The notes: generated by a model not told the origin, from the letters alone. A DNA stretch of 64,000 nucleotides from Brachybacterium saurashtrense (GCF_003355475.1 NZ_CP031356.1:1054001-1118000), one strand, 5' to 3'; positions 24,760 to 39,854 are shown, counted from the stretch's first letter. Program-made: numbers and translations.

Positions 24760-26348
24760 GCGAGAGCACCGCCGCGCCGGAGACCCGCGCCGAGGCGTAC
24801 CCCGAGCGGGTGGGCGGCCGCGAGGGCGAGGCCCTCGGCACCGTCGTCCCCGACCGCGAGACCTTCCGCGCCCTCGCCGCGCAGCAGCGCGTGGTCCCCG
24901 TGAGCATGCGCCTGCTCGCCGACGAGGACACCCCGGTCTCCCTCTACCGTCGGCTCACCGCCGACGGCGACCCCCGCGGCACCTTCCTGCTGGAGTCCGC
25001 GGGCGAGGGGGAGTCCTCGCGTTACTCGATCATCGGCGCCCGGGCACGGGCCGTGCTCACCGAGCGGGACGGCGAGGCGGTGTGGCGCGGGGACGTGCCC
25101 GCGGGCGTGCCCACCACGGGCAGCCCGGTCGAGGCCCTGCGCGCGGTCGCCGGCGCCTTCCGCGCCGCCCGCCAGCCCCACCTGCCGCCGTTCTCCGGCG
25201 GCCTGGTGGGCTTCGTGGGCTACGACGCCGTGCGGTACTGGGAGAGGCTGCCGGACCCCCCGCCGGACGAGATCGGCCTGCCGGACCTGTCGATGCTGCT
25301 CGCCCAGGACGTGGTGGTCCACGACGCCCACGACTCCACCGTGGTGCTGGTCGCCAACGCCCTGAACCTCAACGCCACCGACGAGGGCGTGGACGCCGCG
25401 TACGACGACGCCCTCGCCCGGCTGGACGCGATGCGGGAGCGCCTGCGCACCCCGCTGGCCAGCGGCCCGATCGTCTACGACACCGTCACCGAGCTGGAGC
25501 CGAAGGCGCGCACCGCGCGCCTGGAGTACGAGCGGGCGGTGCGCGAGGCGGTGCGCGACATCGTCGACGGCGAGATCTTCCAGGTGGTGCCCTCGCAGCG
25601 GTTCTCCCTGCCCACCGCGGCGGACCCGCTGGACGTGTACCGGGTGCTGCGGCGCATGAACCCCAGCCCCTACATGTACCTGCTGCGCACGGTCGATGCG
25701 GACGGCGAGCCCGTCGACGTGGTGGGCGCGAGCCCGGAGTCTCTGGTGAGCGTGCACGGCAGCACCGCGACCACCCATCCGATCGCCGGGTCGAGGCCCC
25801 GCGGCGCGGATCCTGAGGAGGACGAGCGCCTGGGCGAGGAGCTGCTGGCCGATCCGAAGGAGCGCTCGGAGCACCTCATGCTGGTGGACCTCGCCCGCAA
25901 CGACCTGCAGAAGTTCTGCGCCCCGGGCACCGTGGTGGTGCGTGACTTCATGCATCTGGAGCGCTTCTCCCACATCCAGCACATCGTCTCCACCGTCACC
26001 GGCCGGCTGCGGGAGGACGTCGAGGCCTACGACGCGCTGCGCGCCACGTTCCCGGCGGGCACCCTCTCCGGGGCGCCGAAGCCCTCCGCGATGCAGATCA
26101 TCGACCGGCTCGAACCGGTGCGGCGCGGCGTGTACGGCGGGACCGTGGGCTACATCGACTTCGCCGGGGACATGGACATGGCGATCGCGATCCGCACCGC
26201 CGTGCTCAAGGACGGCACCGCCCACGTGCAGGCCGGCGGGGGAGTGGTCGCCGACTCCGACGCCACCATGGAGCACCGCGAGACCCAGTCCAAGGCCGCC
26301 GCGGCCCTGCGCGCCGTCGCCTCCGCGGACACGCTGCGCCCGGCATGA
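24756..26348 (+). CDS. trpE: Anthranilate synthase component I
   Basis: 530 aa. The Trp-feedback region contains [17 protein letters not shown]. The chorismate-binding domain has [46 protein letters not shown], the catalytic [11 protein letters not shown] and [10 protein letters not shown]. It makes anthranilate from chorismate with glutamine or ammonia; trpG (glutaminase) and trpD are not in this cluster. It overlaps hisI and the next membrane gene by ATGA. No leader peptide or attenuator is visible. Confidence 0.97.
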   Translation: MSESTAAPETRAEAYPERVGGREGEALGTVVPDRETFRALAAQQRVVPVSMRLLADEDTPVSLYRRLTADGDPRGTFLLESAGEGESSRYSIIGARARAVLTERDGEAVWRGDVPAGVPTTGSPVEALRAVAGAFRAARQPHLPPFSGGLVGFVGYDAVRYWERLPDPPPDEIGLPDLSMLLAQDVVVHDAHDSTVVLVANALNLNATDEGVDAAYDDALARLDAMRERLRTPLASGPIVYDTVTELEPKARTARLEYERAVREAVRDIVDGEIFQVVPSQRFSLPTAADPLDVYRVLRRMNPSPYMYLLRTVDADGEPVDVVGASPESLVSVHGSTATTHPIAGSRPRGADPEEDERLGEELLADPKERSEHLMLVDLARNDLQKFCAPGTVVVRDFMHLERFSHIQHIVSTVTGRLREDVEAYDALRATFPAGTLSGAPKPSAMQIIDRLEPVRRGVYGGTVGYIDFAGDMDMAIAIRTAVLKDGTAHVQAGGGVVADSDATMEHRETQSKAAAALRAVASADTLRPA

Positions 26349-27037
26349 GCACGCCCACCCCTCCTGAGGAGCGGCCCGCCACCCCGGCTCCGGCCCCGGA
26401 GCGTCGCCGGGGGCCGGGCCGCGGGCTGACCGTGCTCGCCGGCATCGCCGCCTCCGGCGCGCTGGCCGGGGCCTCCCGGGCCACCTGGGTGCAGGCCTCC
26501 GCCCCGGACCTCACCGGCACCGCCCAGCAGGTGGCGGTCCCCGGCGCGGACGCCGCGCCCGCGGTGCTCGCCCTCGCCCTGGTGGCCCTCGCCGCGTCGC
26601 TGGCCACTTCGCTCTCCTCGTCCTGGCTGCGCCTGCTCACCGCACCGATCCTGGTGCTGGCCGGAGCCGGTGCGGCCGTCGCCGCGCTCGGGGTGCTGCG
26701 CGCTCCCGGATCGTCGACCGGCTCCGCGGTGACCTCCGCGACCGGGGTCGCCGGAGGAGCGGTCACCGCAGAGACCACCTGGTGGCCCGCGGCGGCGGCG
26801 CTGCTGGCCGTCCTGGTGGCGGCGGTGGGCATGGTCGTCCTGCTCCGCGGCGGGCGCTGGCCGCGGCGCACCCGCTACCGCAGCGCCGCGGTGCGCACCG
26901 CGGCGGACCCCGCCGAGGACCCGTCCGCCGCGTGGGACGCGCTCACCCGCGGGGAGGACCCGAGCCTGGAGGGGACCGAGCCGCCGCACGGCCCGCAGGA
27001 GGACGGCGAGGCGGAGGGCGGGCCCGGCGCGCGGTGA
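26345..27037 (+). CDS. Trp biosynthesis-associated membrane protein
   Basis: 230 aa, matching the actinobacterial TIGR02234-type family found next to trpE. A disordered Pro-rich N terminus is followed by a helix at ~28-45, then the conserved TWVQASAPDLTG loop, a long hydrophobic pair (AVLALALVALAASLATSLS, LRLLTAPILVLAGAGAAVAA), another span near 165-185, and an acidic tail. Four membrane segments are likely. Function is unknown; coupling to trpE (ATGA) suggests a role tied to Trp synthesis. Confidence 0.85.
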   Translation: MSTPTPPEERPATPAPAPERRRGPGRGLTVLAGIAASGALAGASRATWVQASAPDLTGTAQQVAVPGADAAPAVLALALVALAASLATSLSSSWLRLLTAPILVLAGAGAAVAALGVLRAPGSSTGSAVTSATGVAGGAVTAETTWWPAAAALLAVLVAAVGMVVLLRGGRWPRRTRYRSAAVRTAADPAEDPSAAWDALTRGEDPSLEGTEPPHGPQEDGEAEGGPGAR

Positions 27038-27055
27038 CCCCGCTCACGGCGCGCC
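27026..27055 (+). terminator. Possible terminator after Trp-associated membrane gene
   Basis: 12-bp stem with one mismatch (GGCGCGCGGTGA / TCACGGCGCGCC), loop CCCCGC, spanning the stop codon. Confidence 0.4.
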
Positions 27056-27147
27056 GACGCGCCCGCCACGACGATGGACGGGACGCGGCCCGGCGCCCCG
27101 CGGCGTGGCACAATGGGCCTGACCGGGACTCTGACTGGAGAAGGACT

Positions 27148-27462
27148 ATGCCGAAGACCTACACCGTGCCGCCGCCGCCCCACCACAACGAGGGCAAGAC
27201 CGTGGCCGCCTGGACCATGAACCTCGGCATCGTCGCGGGCTCCGTCGGCATCGCCGTGGGGATGGTCGTCCCCTCCCTCTCCGTGCTGCTGTGGGTGGGC
27301 GCTGCCGTGGTGGTGCTCGCTCTGCTCGCCGGCGTGGCCCTCTCGAAAGCCGGCCTGGGCCAGCCCCGCGGGTACGGCCATCCGCAGGCCGTCCGCACCG
27401 CCGCCGCGAGCGCGGACAAGAACGCGCGCTCCCTGCAGGGCGCCGGAGCCGACGCCAGGTGA
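27148..27462 (+). CDS. Small HGxxPAAW-like membrane protein
   Basis: 104 aa. A Pro-rich start (MPKTYTVPPPPHHNEG) leads to KTVAAWTMNLG and two transmembrane helices, about 32-52 and 55-75. It resembles the HGxxPAAW family often found before trpC in actinobacteria, but the Pro is replaced by Val and the His-Gly spacing differs. The ATG at 27148 follows GGAGAAGGACT, a good ribosome-binding site. A CACAAT at 27109-27114 could be its -10. Overlaps the next gene by GTGA. Function unknown. Confidence 0.75.
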   Translation: MPKTYTVPPPPHHNEGKTVAAWTMNLGIVAGSVGIAVGMVVPSLSVLLWVGAAVVVLALLAGVALSKAGLGQPRGYGHPQAVRTAAASADKNARSLQGAGADAR

Positions 27463-27926
27463 CCGCCGCGGTGCGTCCGGAGCACGGCGAGGCCGTGCTC
27501 CGCAGCACCGCCCGCGGACCCCGGCGCGCCCTGCTCCCGCTCGGGATCGGCGTTGCCGGCCTCGCCCTCGCCGTGGGGGTGCAGCTGGTGTTCGATCCGT
27601 TCCGCACCCATATCCCGCTGTGCCTGGTCAATCATCTGACCGGGCTGGAGTGCCCCGGCTGCGGCGCGATCCGCGCCGTGCACGCGATGCTCGACGGCGA
27701 CCTGCTGCTCGCCCTGCGCAACAACGCCCTGCTCACCGTCGCCGCGCCGCTCGCCGCCGCGGGGATGGCGGTGTGGACCGTGCGTCGCGCGCTCGGTCGG
27801 CGCACCGACCTGATGCCTTCGCGCGCCGTGCTGCTCGTGCTCGTGGGCATCGCGGTGCTCTTCTCGGTGCTGCGGAACCTGCCGATGTTCTGGTTCCTGG
27901 CCCCGATCTCCTACGTCGGCGGCTGA
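27459..27926 (+). CDS. DUF2752 membrane protein
   Basis: 155 aa. The family hallmark is LECPGCGAIRAVHAMLDGD, followed by amphipathic DLLLALRNNALL. Three membrane spans are visible: ~28-46, ~90-108 and ~123-142. Function is unknown, though the Cys pair and His suggest metal or redox binding (inference). The GTG overlaps the previous gene's stop, so the two small membrane proteins are translated together just ahead of trpC. Confidence 0.85.
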   Translation: MTAAVRPEHGEAVLRSTARGPRRALLPLGIGVAGLALAVGVQLVFDPFRTHIPLCLVNHLTGLECPGCGAIRAVHAMLDGDLLLALRNNALLTVAAPLAAAGMAVWTVRRALGRRTDLMPSRAVLLVLVGIAVLFSVLRNLPMFWFLAPISYVGG

Positions 27927-27989
27927 GCTGAGCCCCGCCCCGGCCCGACCGCGCGACCCCGCCCCGACGACCTGCCGCAGGAGGCCTGC

Positions 27990-28823
27990 GTGACCACCAC
28001 CGGAACCGTGCTCGACGACATCATCGTCGGTGTGCGCGAGGACCTCGCCGCCCGCCGCGCCCTGGTGGGCGAGGCGGAGATCGCCCGGCTCGCCCGCGAG
28101 GCCGCGCCGGCCCTCGACGCCCGTGCCCACCTCGCGGGCGACGGCACCACCATGGGGCTGATCGCCGAGGTCAAGCGCGCGAGCCCCTCCAAGGGCGCGC
28201 TCGCGGACATCCCCGAGCCCGCCGAGCTCGCCGCCGCCTACGCCGCCGCCGGTGCCTCGGCGATCAGCGTGCTCACCGAGCAGCGTCGGTTCCGCGGCAG
28301 CCTCGCCGATCTCGACGCCGTCCGGGCGCGGGTGGACGTGCCGGTGCTGCGCAAGGACTTCGTGGTCGAGGAGTACCAGGTCCACGAGGCCCGTGCGCAC
28401 GGCGCGGACCTGGTGCTGCTGATCGTGGCCGCCCTCGACGACGCCCAGCTGCGCGACCTCCACGCCCTCACCGCGGAGCTCGGCATGCAGGCGCTGGTGG
28501 AGACCCACACCGAGGAGGAGCTCGAGCGCGCCCTCACCCTCGGGGCGGACCTCCTCGGTGTCAACGCCCGCAACCTCAAGGACCTCTCCGTGGACCTCTC
28601 CCGCGCCGCCTCGCTGCTGTCCCGCATCCCCGCGGGGCCGCTCGCGATCGGGGAGTCCGCCGTGCTCTCCGTCGCGGACGTCGAGGCCTATGCCGCCGCC
28701 GGCGCCGATGCGGTGCTGGTGGGCGAGGCGCTGGTCACCACCGGCGATCCCACCGCCGAGGCTGCCTCCTACCGCCGCGTCCCCCGCCGCGGTCGTCCCC
28801 AGCCGGAAGGAGCTCTGGCATGA
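27990..28823 (+). CDS. trpC: Indole-3-glycerol-phosphate synthase
   Basis: 277 aa, TIM barrel. Signatures are [53 protein letters not shown] and GVNARNL with IGESAV. The GTG at 27990 has GCAGGAGG upstream. It catalyses ring closure to indole-3-glycerol phosphate. trpD and trpF are absent; actinobacteria often use the dual-function PriA/HisA for the TrpF step. The end overlaps trpB by 4 bases. Confidence 0.97.
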   Translation: MTTTGTVLDDIIVGVREDLAARRALVGEAEIARLAREAAPALDARAHLAGDGTTMGLIAEVKRASPSKGALADIPEPAELAAAYAAAGASAISVLTEQRRFRGSLADLDAVRARVDVPVLRKDFVVEEYQVHEARAHGADLVLLIVAALDDAQLRDLHALTAELGMQALVETHTEEELERALTLGADLLGVNARNLKDLSVDLSRAASLLSRIPAGPLAIGESAVLSVADVEAYAAAGADAVLVGEALVTTGDPTAEAASYRRVPRRGRPQPEGALA

Positions 28824-30151
28824 GCACCCCCGATCCCGCCCCCGTCGTCCCCGACCTCACCCGGCCCAGCACCGCGCTGCGCTCGGCCAGCGGCCCCTAC
28901 TTCGGGGACTTCGGCGGCCGCTTCCTGCCGGAGGCGCTGGTGCCGGCGCTCGACGAGCTGCGCGAGGTGTACGAGAAGGCGATCGTCGACCCGGAGTTCG
29001 TCGCCGAGCTGCAGCACCTGGCGGCGCAGTACACCGGCCGCCCCTCGCTGCTGTCCGAGGCGCCGCGCTTCTCGCAGCTCGCCGGCGGCGCCCGCATCCT
29101 GCTCAAGCGCGAGGACCTCAACCACACCGGGTCCCACAAGATCAACAACGTGCTGGGCCAGGCCCTGCTCACCCGCCGGATGGGCAAGACCCGCGTGATC
29201 GCCGAGACCGGCGCCGGCCAGCACGGCGTCGCCACCGCCACCGCCGCGGCGCTGTTCGGGCTGGACTGCACCATCTACATGGGCGCCGAGGACACCGAGC
29301 GCCAGGCGCTGAACGTGGCCCGGATGCGCCTGCTGGGCGCGGACGTGGTCGCCGTCGAGCAGGGCTCGCGCACCCTCAAGGACGCCATCAACGAGGCGTT
29401 CCGCGACTGGGTGGCGAACGTCGAGACCACCCACTACCTGCTGGGCACGGTCGCCGGTCCGCACCCCTTCCCGGCGATGGTGCGCGACTTCCACCGCATC
29501 ATCGGCGAGGAGGCCCGCGCCCAGACCCTCGAGCGGGTGGGACGTCTCCCCGATGCGGTCGTGGCCTGCGTGGGCGGCGGCTCGAACGCCATGGGCATCT
29601 TCCACGCCTTCCTCGACGACACCGACCCGCCGGTGCGGCTAATCGGCTGCGAGGCCGGCGGCGACGGCATCGCCTCCGGACGGCACTCGGCGACCATCAC
29701 CGGCGGCACCCCGGGCGTTCTCCACGGCGCCCGCAGCTTCGTGATGCAGGACGAGGACGGCCAGACCATCGCCTCGCACTCCGTCTCCGCGGGGCTGGAC
29801 TACCCGAGCGTCGGCCCCGAGCACGCCTGGCTGGCGGATATCGGGCGCGCCGAGTACCGCGCCGTGGACGACGGCCCGGCGATGGAGGCCTTCGCGCTGC
29901 TGTCGATGACCGAGGGCATCATGCCCGCGATCGAGTCCGCGCACGCCCTCGCGGGCGCGCTGGAGCTGGGACGCGAGCTGGGGGAGGACGCCGTGATCCT
30001 GGTGAGCCTCTCCGGGCGCGGGGACAAGGACGTCGACACCGCCTCGCGCTGGTTCGGACTGGTGGGGGACGACCCCGCCCGCGCCGATCTCTCCGCGCTG
30101 CGCGACGCCGCCCGGCGCACCAGCCCCGACCAGGCCGAGGAGACCCGATGA
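28820..30151 (+). CDS. trpB: Tryptophan synthase beta chain
   Basis: 443 aa. The PLP lysine sits in [16 protein letters not shown], the phosphate loop is [15 protein letters not shown], and the substrate region is AETGAGQHG. It condenses indole with serine. Standard TrpB1 type, consistent with the adjacent trpA. The final ~25 residues ([20 protein letters not shown]) are a lineage-specific tail. ATGA overlaps on both sides. Confidence 0.98.
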   Translation: MSTPDPAPVVPDLTRPSTALRSASGPYFGDFGGRFLPEALVPALDELREVYEKAIVDPEFVAELQHLAAQYTGRPSLLSEAPRFSQLAGGARILLKREDLNHTGSHKINNVLGQALLTRRMGKTRVIAETGAGQHGVATATAAALFGLDCTIYMGAEDTERQALNVARMRLLGADVVAVEQGSRTLKDAINEAFRDWVANVETTHYLLGTVAGPHPFPAMVRDFHRIIGEEARAQTLERVGRLPDAVVACVGGGSNAMGIFHAFLDDTDPPVRLIGCEAGGDGIASGRHSATITGGTPGVLHGARSFVMQDEDGQTIASHSVSAGLDYPSVGPEHAWLADIGRAEYRAVDDGPAMEAFALLSMTEGIMPAIESAHALAGALELGRELGEDAVILVSLSGRGDKDVDTASRWFGLVGDDPARADLSALRDAARRTSPDQAEETR

Positions 30152-30981
30152 CCGCCGCCGACACCGCCCGCCTGCGCGCCGGGGACGTCCTGGACCGCGC
30201 CCGCGCCGAGCACCGCGCCGCCCTGATCGGCTACCTGCCCGTGGGATTCCCCGATCTCGCACGCTCGATCGAGGCCGCCCGCGTGCTCATCGACCACGGG
30301 GCGGACATGATCGAGCTGGGGCTGCCGTACTCCGATCCGGTGATGGACGGCGCCGTGATCCAGCAGGCCGCCGCGAGCGCCCTCGCGGGCGGCACCCGCA
30401 CCCGGCACGTGCTGGAGGCCGTCGAGGCGCTCTCCGGCCGCGGCGCGGCGATCCTCGTGATGAGCTACTGGAACCCGGTGCTGGCCTACGGCCCCGACGC
30501 CTTCGCGCGGGACCTCGCCGCCGCGGGCGGCGCGGGCGTGATCACGCCCGACCTGATCCCCGACGAAGGCGCCGACTGGATCGCCGCGAGCGAGGAGCAC
30601 GCCGTGGACCGGGTGTTCCTGGTGGCCCCCAGCTCGCCCCGCGACCGTCTCGAGCATGTGGTCTCACACACACGCGGATTCGTCTACGCGGCCAGCACGA
30701 TGGGCGTGACCGGGACCCGTGCGAGCGTCTCCGAGGCGACAGAAGGCCTGGTGGAGCGCACGCGCGCCGCCGGTGCCCGCAATGTGTGCGTGGGGCTGGG
30801 CGTCTCGAACGGTGAACAGGCCTCGCAGGTCGGCGCCTACGCTGATGGAGTGATCGTGGGCTCCGCCTTCGTGCGACCGCTCCTGGAGCACCAGGGAGAC
30901 GACGCGGCGTCCCGCACCGCCCTCGCGGCGGTGGCCGACGATCTGCGCGCCGGCGTCGAGCGCGCCCGCACCGAGACCTGA
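30148..30981 (+). CDS. trpA: Tryptophan synthase alpha chain
   Basis: 277 aa, TIM barrel. The catalytic Glu is in [15 protein letters not shown] and the catalytic Asp in [12 protein letters not shown]. The phosphate-binding part is [20 protein letters not shown], followed by [11 protein letters not shown]. It cleaves indole-3-glycerol phosphate and channels indole to TrpB. It is followed 14 bases later by lgt, so the trp run probably includes lgt. Confidence 0.98.
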   Translation: MTAADTARLRAGDVLDRARAEHRAALIGYLPVGFPDLARSIEAARVLIDHGADMIELGLPYSDPVMDGAVIQQAAASALAGGTRTRHVLEAVEALSGRGAAILVMSYWNPVLAYGPDAFARDLAAAGGAGVITPDLIPDEGADWIAASEEHAVDRVFLVAPSSPRDRLEHVVSHTRGFVYAASTMGVTGTRASVSEATEGLVERTRAAGARNVCVGLGVSNGEQASQVGAYADGVIVGSAFVRPLLEHQGDDAASRTALAAVADDLRAGVERARTET

Positions 30982-30995
30982 GGGGAGACCCGGAC

Positions 30996-31925
30996 ATGAT
31001 CCCCAGCCCGCCGCTCTCCGCCCTCTCCCTCGGCCCGCTCACGATTCATTTCTACGCCCTGTGCATCCTCGCCGGAATCGCGGTGGCGATGTGGTGGGCG
31101 ACCCGGCGCTGGCAGGCGCGCGGCGGCGACGGGGACACCCTGTTCGACATCCTGTTCGTCGCGGTGCTGGCCGGCATCGTCGGCTCCCGCATCTGGCACG
31201 TCCTGACCTCCCCGGCGCCGTTCTTCGGCCCGGACGGAGACCCTCTCGCCGTGCTGTACATCTGGCAGGGCGGGCTCGCGATCTACGGCGGGGTGGCCGG
31301 CGGCGCCGTCGCGGTGTGGCTGATGGCCCGGCACAAGGGCGTCTCCTTCACCGCGCTGGCGGACACCGTGGCGCCCACGCTGCTGATCGCCCAGGTGCTG
31401 GGCCGCTTCGGGAACTGGTTCAACCAGGAGCTCTACGGGCCGCCGCTGGACGCCTGGTGGGCCTGGGACGTCACCTGCGTGACCAACGGGCAGACCATCG
31501 GCGGCTGCACCCCGGGCACCTACCACCCCACCTTCCTGTACGAGCAGCTGTGGAACCTCGCCGCCCTCGCCGTGCTCCTGCTGCTCAGCCGCCGCTACCA
31601 GTGGGCCGGCGGTCGCGTGTTCTGGGCGTACGTCGCCCTGTACTCCACCGGCCGCGCCTGGATCGATGCGATCCGCTCCGAGCCGGTGATGATGATCGGC
31701 CCCATGCGCATCCACACCCTGGTCGCGATCGTCATGGCTCTCGTCGGCATCGCCGTGTTCGTGCTGCTCACCGTCCGCAAGCGGCAGCGCGGGGGCGAGG
31801 TGGTCGCGGCCGACGGCTCCTTCGTCCTGCCCGCGCAGACCGAGGGCAACGGTCCGGACGAGGACCACGTCGAGAAGTCCGGGACCCCTCCCTCTCCCGG
31901 CTCCGATCCCGCACCCGGCCCCTAG
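30996..31925 (+). CDS. lgt: Prolipoprotein diacylglyceryl transferase
   Basis: 309 aa, about seven membrane helices. The signature loop is LGRFGNWFNQELYG, with HPTFLYEQLWNL and SRIWHVLTSP also typical. It transfers diacylglycerol to the lipobox Cys of prolipoproteins; the Tat lipoprotein at 40666 in this window is a plausible substrate. The C-terminal ~40 residues are a charged cytosolic tail. GAGGGGAG precedes the ATG. Lgt directly after trpA is a common actinobacterial order. Confidence 0.96.
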   Translation: MIPSPPLSALSLGPLTIHFYALCILAGIAVAMWWATRRWQARGGDGDTLFDILFVAVLAGIVGSRIWHVLTSPAPFFGPDGDPLAVLYIWQGGLAIYGGVAGGAVAVWLMARHKGVSFTALADTVAPTLLIAQVLGRFGNWFNQELYGPPLDAWWAWDVTCVTNGQTIGGCTPGTYHPTFLYEQLWNLAALAVLLLLSRRYQWAGGRVFWAYVALYSTGRAWIDAIRSEPVMMIGPMRIHTLVAIVMALVGIAVFVLLTVRKRQRGGEVVAADGSFVLPAQTEGNGPDEDHVEKSGTPPSPGSDPAPGP

Positions 31926-31937
31926 CAGGCCGCCCGC

Positions 31938-31951
31938 GCGAGCATGCTCGC
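31938..31951. promoter_or_regulatory. Palindrome upstream of gltB
   Basis: GCGAGCATGCTCGC is a perfect 14-base palindrome lying 91 bases before the gltB ATG, in the 117-base gap after lgt. It could be an operator or a short hairpin ending the lgt message. I do not recognise it as a known nitrogen-regulator site. Confidence 0.4.
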
Positions 31952-32042
31952 CGCGACGGGTGGCGCTCCTGGGGGAGGCCGGGCATCTGCCGGATCCGAC
32001 GACCCCGTCACTGGCCGACCACCCGAAAGGGCTCACAGCGTC

Positions 32043-36615
<4,573 letters not shown>

Positions 36616-36623
<8 letters not shown>

Positions 36624-38094
36624 TCCCCGCGGATTCCTGCGCTACCGCGACCGCGAGCTGCCCGCGCGGCGCCCCGTCCCGCTGCGCCTGATGGACTGGC
36701 GCGAGGTGTACGAGGCGCGCGAGAAGGGCACCCTCGACGTCGTCTCCCGGCAGGCGGGCCGCTGCATGAACTGCGGCATCCCGTTCTGCCACCAGGGCTG
36801 CCCGCTGGGCAACCTGATCCCGGAGTGGAACGACCTGGTGTACCGCGACGACTGGCGGGAGGCGAGCGAGCGGCTGCACGCCACCAACAACTTCCCGGAG
36901 TTCACGGGGCGCGCCTGCCCGGCGCCGTGCGAGTCCAGCTGCGTGCTGGGCATCAACCAGCCGCCGGTGACGATCAAGAACGTCGAGGTCTCCATCATCG
37001 ACCGCGCCTTCGAGGAGGACTGGGTGCAGCCGGTGGAGCCCTCGCGGCACACCGGCCGCTCGGTCGCCGTGGTGGGCTCCGGTCCTGCCGGACTCGCCGC
37101 GGCGCAGCAGCTCACCCGGGCCGGGCACTCCGTGGTGGTGCTCGAGCGCGACGACCGCCTGGGCGGGCTGCTGCGCTACGGCATCCCCGAGTTCAAGCTG
37201 GAGAAGCGCCACGTGGACCGTCGCCTGCGGCAGATGCGCGCCGAGGGCACCCGGTTCCGCACCGGCGTGGACGTGGGCGGCACCGGCGAGGGCGCGCTGT
37301 CCGTGGAGGAGCTGCGCTCCCGCTTCGACGCGGTGGTGCTGGCCACCGGCGCGAGCGTGCCCCGCACGCTGGACGTCCCGGGCAGCGGTGCGCACGGCAT
37401 CCATCCCGCGATGGAGTACCTCACCCAGGCCAACCGCCTGGTGGAGGGCGACTGGGTGGAGGACCCGATCAGCGCCGAGGGCAAGGACGTGGTGATCATC
37501 GGCGGCGGCGACACCGGCGCGGACTGCCTCGGCACCGCGCTGCGCCAGGGCGCCCGGTCGGTCACCACCCTGGCGATCGGCACCCAGCCGCCCGAGGAGC
37601 GGGACGAGCGGCAGCCCTGGCCCACCCACCCGGTGCTGTTCGAGGTCTCCACGGCCCACGAGGAGGGCGGCGACCGCTCCTACCTCGCCTCCACCACCGG
37701 GTTCGAGACCGACGCCGAGGGGACCGTGACGGGCCTCAAGGTGGCGCGCACTCAGTACGTGGACGGCTCCCGCGTGCCCACCCCGGGCACCGAGACGGTG
37801 CTGCCGGCGGATCTGGTGCTCATCGCGATGGGCTTCACGTCCCCGCGCCACGAGGGCCTGCTCGAGTCCCTCGGTGTGGAGATCACCTCGCGCGGCAACA
37901 TCGTGCACGATGCGGACTGGAGCACCACGGAGCCGGGAGTGTTCACCGCGGGCGACTGCGCCCGAGGTCAGAGCCTGATCGTGTGGGCGATCGCCGAGGG
38001 GCGCTCCTGCGCCGCGGCGGTGGACGCGCACCTGATGGGCAGCAGCGCGCTGCCCCGCCCGGTGACGCCGGGCGAGAAGCCTGTCACAGTATGA
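36616..38094 (+). CDS. gltD: Glutamate synthase small subunit
   Basis: 492 aa. N-terminal Fe-S cysteines are in GRCMNCGIPFCHQGCPLGN and ACPAPCESSCVLG. The FAD motif is VAVVGSGPAGLAAAQQL, the NADPH motif is VVIIGGGDTGADCLGTA, and the FAD-proximal C-terminal motif is GVFTAGDCARGQSLIVWA. It supplies electrons from NADPH to GltB. ATG 36616 lies within the end of gltB. A hairpin follows the stop. Confidence 0.98.
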
Positions 38095-38117
38095 AAGACT
38101 AGGGCCGAACACGCGAT

Positions 38118-38169
38118 GCCGCGGGCCCTCCCGCGGCGGCTCGCGCGCTGTCCCGGGAGGGGCCGCGGC
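38118..38169 (+). terminator. Terminator hairpin after gltD
   Basis: 16-bp stem (38118-38133 with 38154-38169) carrying one C/C-type mismatch and a 20-base loop that is itself GC-rich. It fills most of the 102-base gltD-pyk gap. Confidence 0.6.
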
Positions 38170-38196
38170 CCTCATTCGAACAACAGATGGGTTGAC

Positions 38197-39666
38197 ATGC
38201 GCAAAGCGAAGATCGTCTGCACACTTGGTCCTGCGACCAACACGTACGAGCAGATCCGCACGCTGATCGAGTCCGGGATGAACGTGGCCCGGATGAACTT
38301 CAGCCACGGCACGCACGACGATCACGCGGCGGTGTACGAGAACATCCGGCGCGCCTCCGACGATCTCGGCAAGAACGTGGCCGTGCTCGTGGACCTGCAG
38401 GGCCCCAAGATCCGTCTGGGCACCTTCGTGGACGGACCGCACGAACTCGAGGTCGGCGAGACCTTCACGATCACCACCGAGGACGTCGAGGGCACCCGCG
38501 AGCGCGTGTCGACCACCTTCAAGGGCCTGCCGGGCGACTGCCGTCCCGGCGACGTCCTGCTGATCGACGACGGCAAGGTCTCGGTGCGGGTCACCGAGGT
38601 CACCGACACCGACGTCACCACCGTGGTGGAGGTGCCCGGCCCGGTCTCGAACAACAAGGGCATCAACCTCCCCGGCGTGGCCGTGTCCGTCCCGGCGATG
38701 AGCGAGAAGGACATCGCGGACCTCCGCTTCGGCCTGCGCCTGGGCGCGGACGTGGTGGCCCTGTCCTTCGTGCGCGACGCGCACGACATGGACGACGTGC
38801 TGCGCATCATGCAGGAGGAGGGACGCCGCGTCCCGGTCATCGCCAAGATCGAGAAGCCGCAGGCCGTGCGCGCCCTGCGCTCGATCGTCGGTGCCTTCGA
38901 CGGCATCATGGTGGCCCGCGGCGACCTCGGCGTGGAGCTGCCGCTGGAGCAGGTCCCGCTGGTGCAGAAGCGCGCGATCGAGCTGGCGCGCCGCAACGCG
39001 AAGCCGGTCATCGTCGCGACCCAGGTGCTGGAGTCGATGATCGAGAGCCCGCGCCCCACCCGCGCCGAGGCCTCCGACTGCGCCAACGCCATCCTCGACG
39101 GCGCCGATGCGGTGATGCTCTCCGGTGAGACCAGCGTGGGCGCCTACCCCTTCGAGGCCGTGCGCACGATGGCCCGGATCATCACCAACACCGAGGAGAA
39201 CGGCGCGGACCGCATCCTCCCGCTCGGCACCATCCCGCACACCCGCGGCGGTGCGATCACCCGGGCGGCCGCGGAGATCGGCGACCAGCTCTCCGCCCAG
39301 TACCTGGTGACCTTCACCGAGTCCGGCGACACGGCGCGCCGCCTCTCGCGCCTGCGCCCCACCATCCCGCTGCTGTCGCTCACCCCGTACCCGGAGGTGG
39401 CCCGTCAGCTGTCCCTCACCTGGGGCACCGAGGCGCACCTGGTCCCGATGCAGAAGGACACCGACGCGATGGTTCACGTGGTGGACGAGTTGCTGCGGGA
39501 GCAGAAGGGCCTGCAGAAGAACGATCTCGTCATCGTCGCGGCCGGTTCGCCCCCCGGCGTGCACGGCTCCACGAACACGCTGCGCGTGCACCGCATCGGC
39601 GATCTCGACGGCACCGAGTCGGCCCGCATCGAGGCCGATCGCATCGCCGCCGGCCCGCAGGGCTGA
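38197..39666 (+). CDS. pyk: Pyruvate kinase
   Basis: 489 aa. ATG 38197 gives the family start MRKAKIVCTLGPATNTYEQI. Substrate and metal motifs are ARMNFSHGTHDDH, DLQGPKIRLG, the catalytic Lys in VIAKIEKPQAVRAL, and MVARGDLGVELPLEQVP. The C-terminal allosteric domain (~350-489) ends in APGSP-like AAGSPPGVHGSTN. It makes pyruvate and ATP from PEP and ADP. It appears to be monocistronic, closed by a very strong hairpin. Confidence 0.98.
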   Translation: MRKAKIVCTLGPATNTYEQIRTLIESGMNVARMNFSHGTHDDHAAVYENIRRASDDLGKNVAVLVDLQGPKIRLGTFVDGPHELEVGETFTITTEDVEGTRERVSTTFKGLPGDCRPGDVLLIDDGKVSVRVTEVTDTDVTTVVEVPGPVSNNKGINLPGVAVSVPAMSEKDIADLRFGLRLGADVVALSFVRDAHDMDDVLRIMQEEGRRVPVIAKIEKPQAVRALRSIVGAFDGIMVARGDLGVELPLEQVPLVQKRAIELARRNAKPVIVATQVLESMIESPRPTRAEASDCANAILDGADAVMLSGETSVGAYPFEAVRTMARIITNTEENGADRILPLGTIPHTRGGAITRAAAEIGDQLSAQYLVTFTESGDTARRLSRLRPTIPLLSLTPYPEVARQLSLTWGTEAHLVPMQKDTDAMVHVVDELLREQKGLQKNDLVIVAAGSPPGVHGSTNTLRVHRIGDLDGTESARIEADRIAAGPQG

Positions 39667-39710
39667 GCAGCGCGCCACAGGATCGGCCCCGCCGGGGCTG
39701 AGAGACTCAC

Positions 39711-39760
39711 CACCACAGCGGCGCCCGCCGGCCGAGAGGCCGACGGGCGCCGCTGTGGTG
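39711..39760. terminator. Long bidirectional terminator between pyk and tRNA-Leu
   Basis: CACCACAGCGGCGCCCG (39711-39727) pairs perfectly with 39744-39760 over 17 bp. The stem continues after one mismatch for five more pairs (39729-39733 with 39738-39742) to a GAGA loop. It sits between convergent pyk and the tRNA gene and can end both transcripts. Confidence 0.9.
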
Positions 39761-39771
39761 CAGGAATGCAG

Positions 39772-39854
39772 TGCCGGGTGCGGGACTCGAACCCGCACGC
39801 CCTCGCGGACAGCGCATTTTGAGTGCGCCGCGTCTACCGTTCCGCCAACCCGGC
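39772..39854 (-). tRNA. tRNA-Leu (anticodon CAA)
   Basis: 83-nt class II tRNA read on the minus strand. The acceptor arms GCCGGGT and ACCCGGC pair, with discriminator A. The anticodon loop is CTCAAAA with anticodon CAA (reads UUG), flanked by GCGCA/TGCGC. A long variable arm (TGTCCGCGAGGGCG) and T-loop TTCGAGT are present. The 3' CCA is not encoded. UUG is a rare codon in this GC-rich genome. Confidence 0.97.

Noticed and set aside
26349..27989. Trp attenuator or T-box in the trp cluster
   Set aside because: No Trp-codon-rich leader ORF or T-box core is present; genes are nearly contiguous.
38175..38196. TTCGAACAAC upstream of pyk as an SOS half-site
   Set aside because: Only one arm is present; the partner GTTCG is missing and pyruvate kinase is not an expected SOS gene.
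39772..39854. tRNA-Leu as an integration site
   Set aside because: No integrase, no repeated tRNA 3' end and no foreign-looking block adjoin it.
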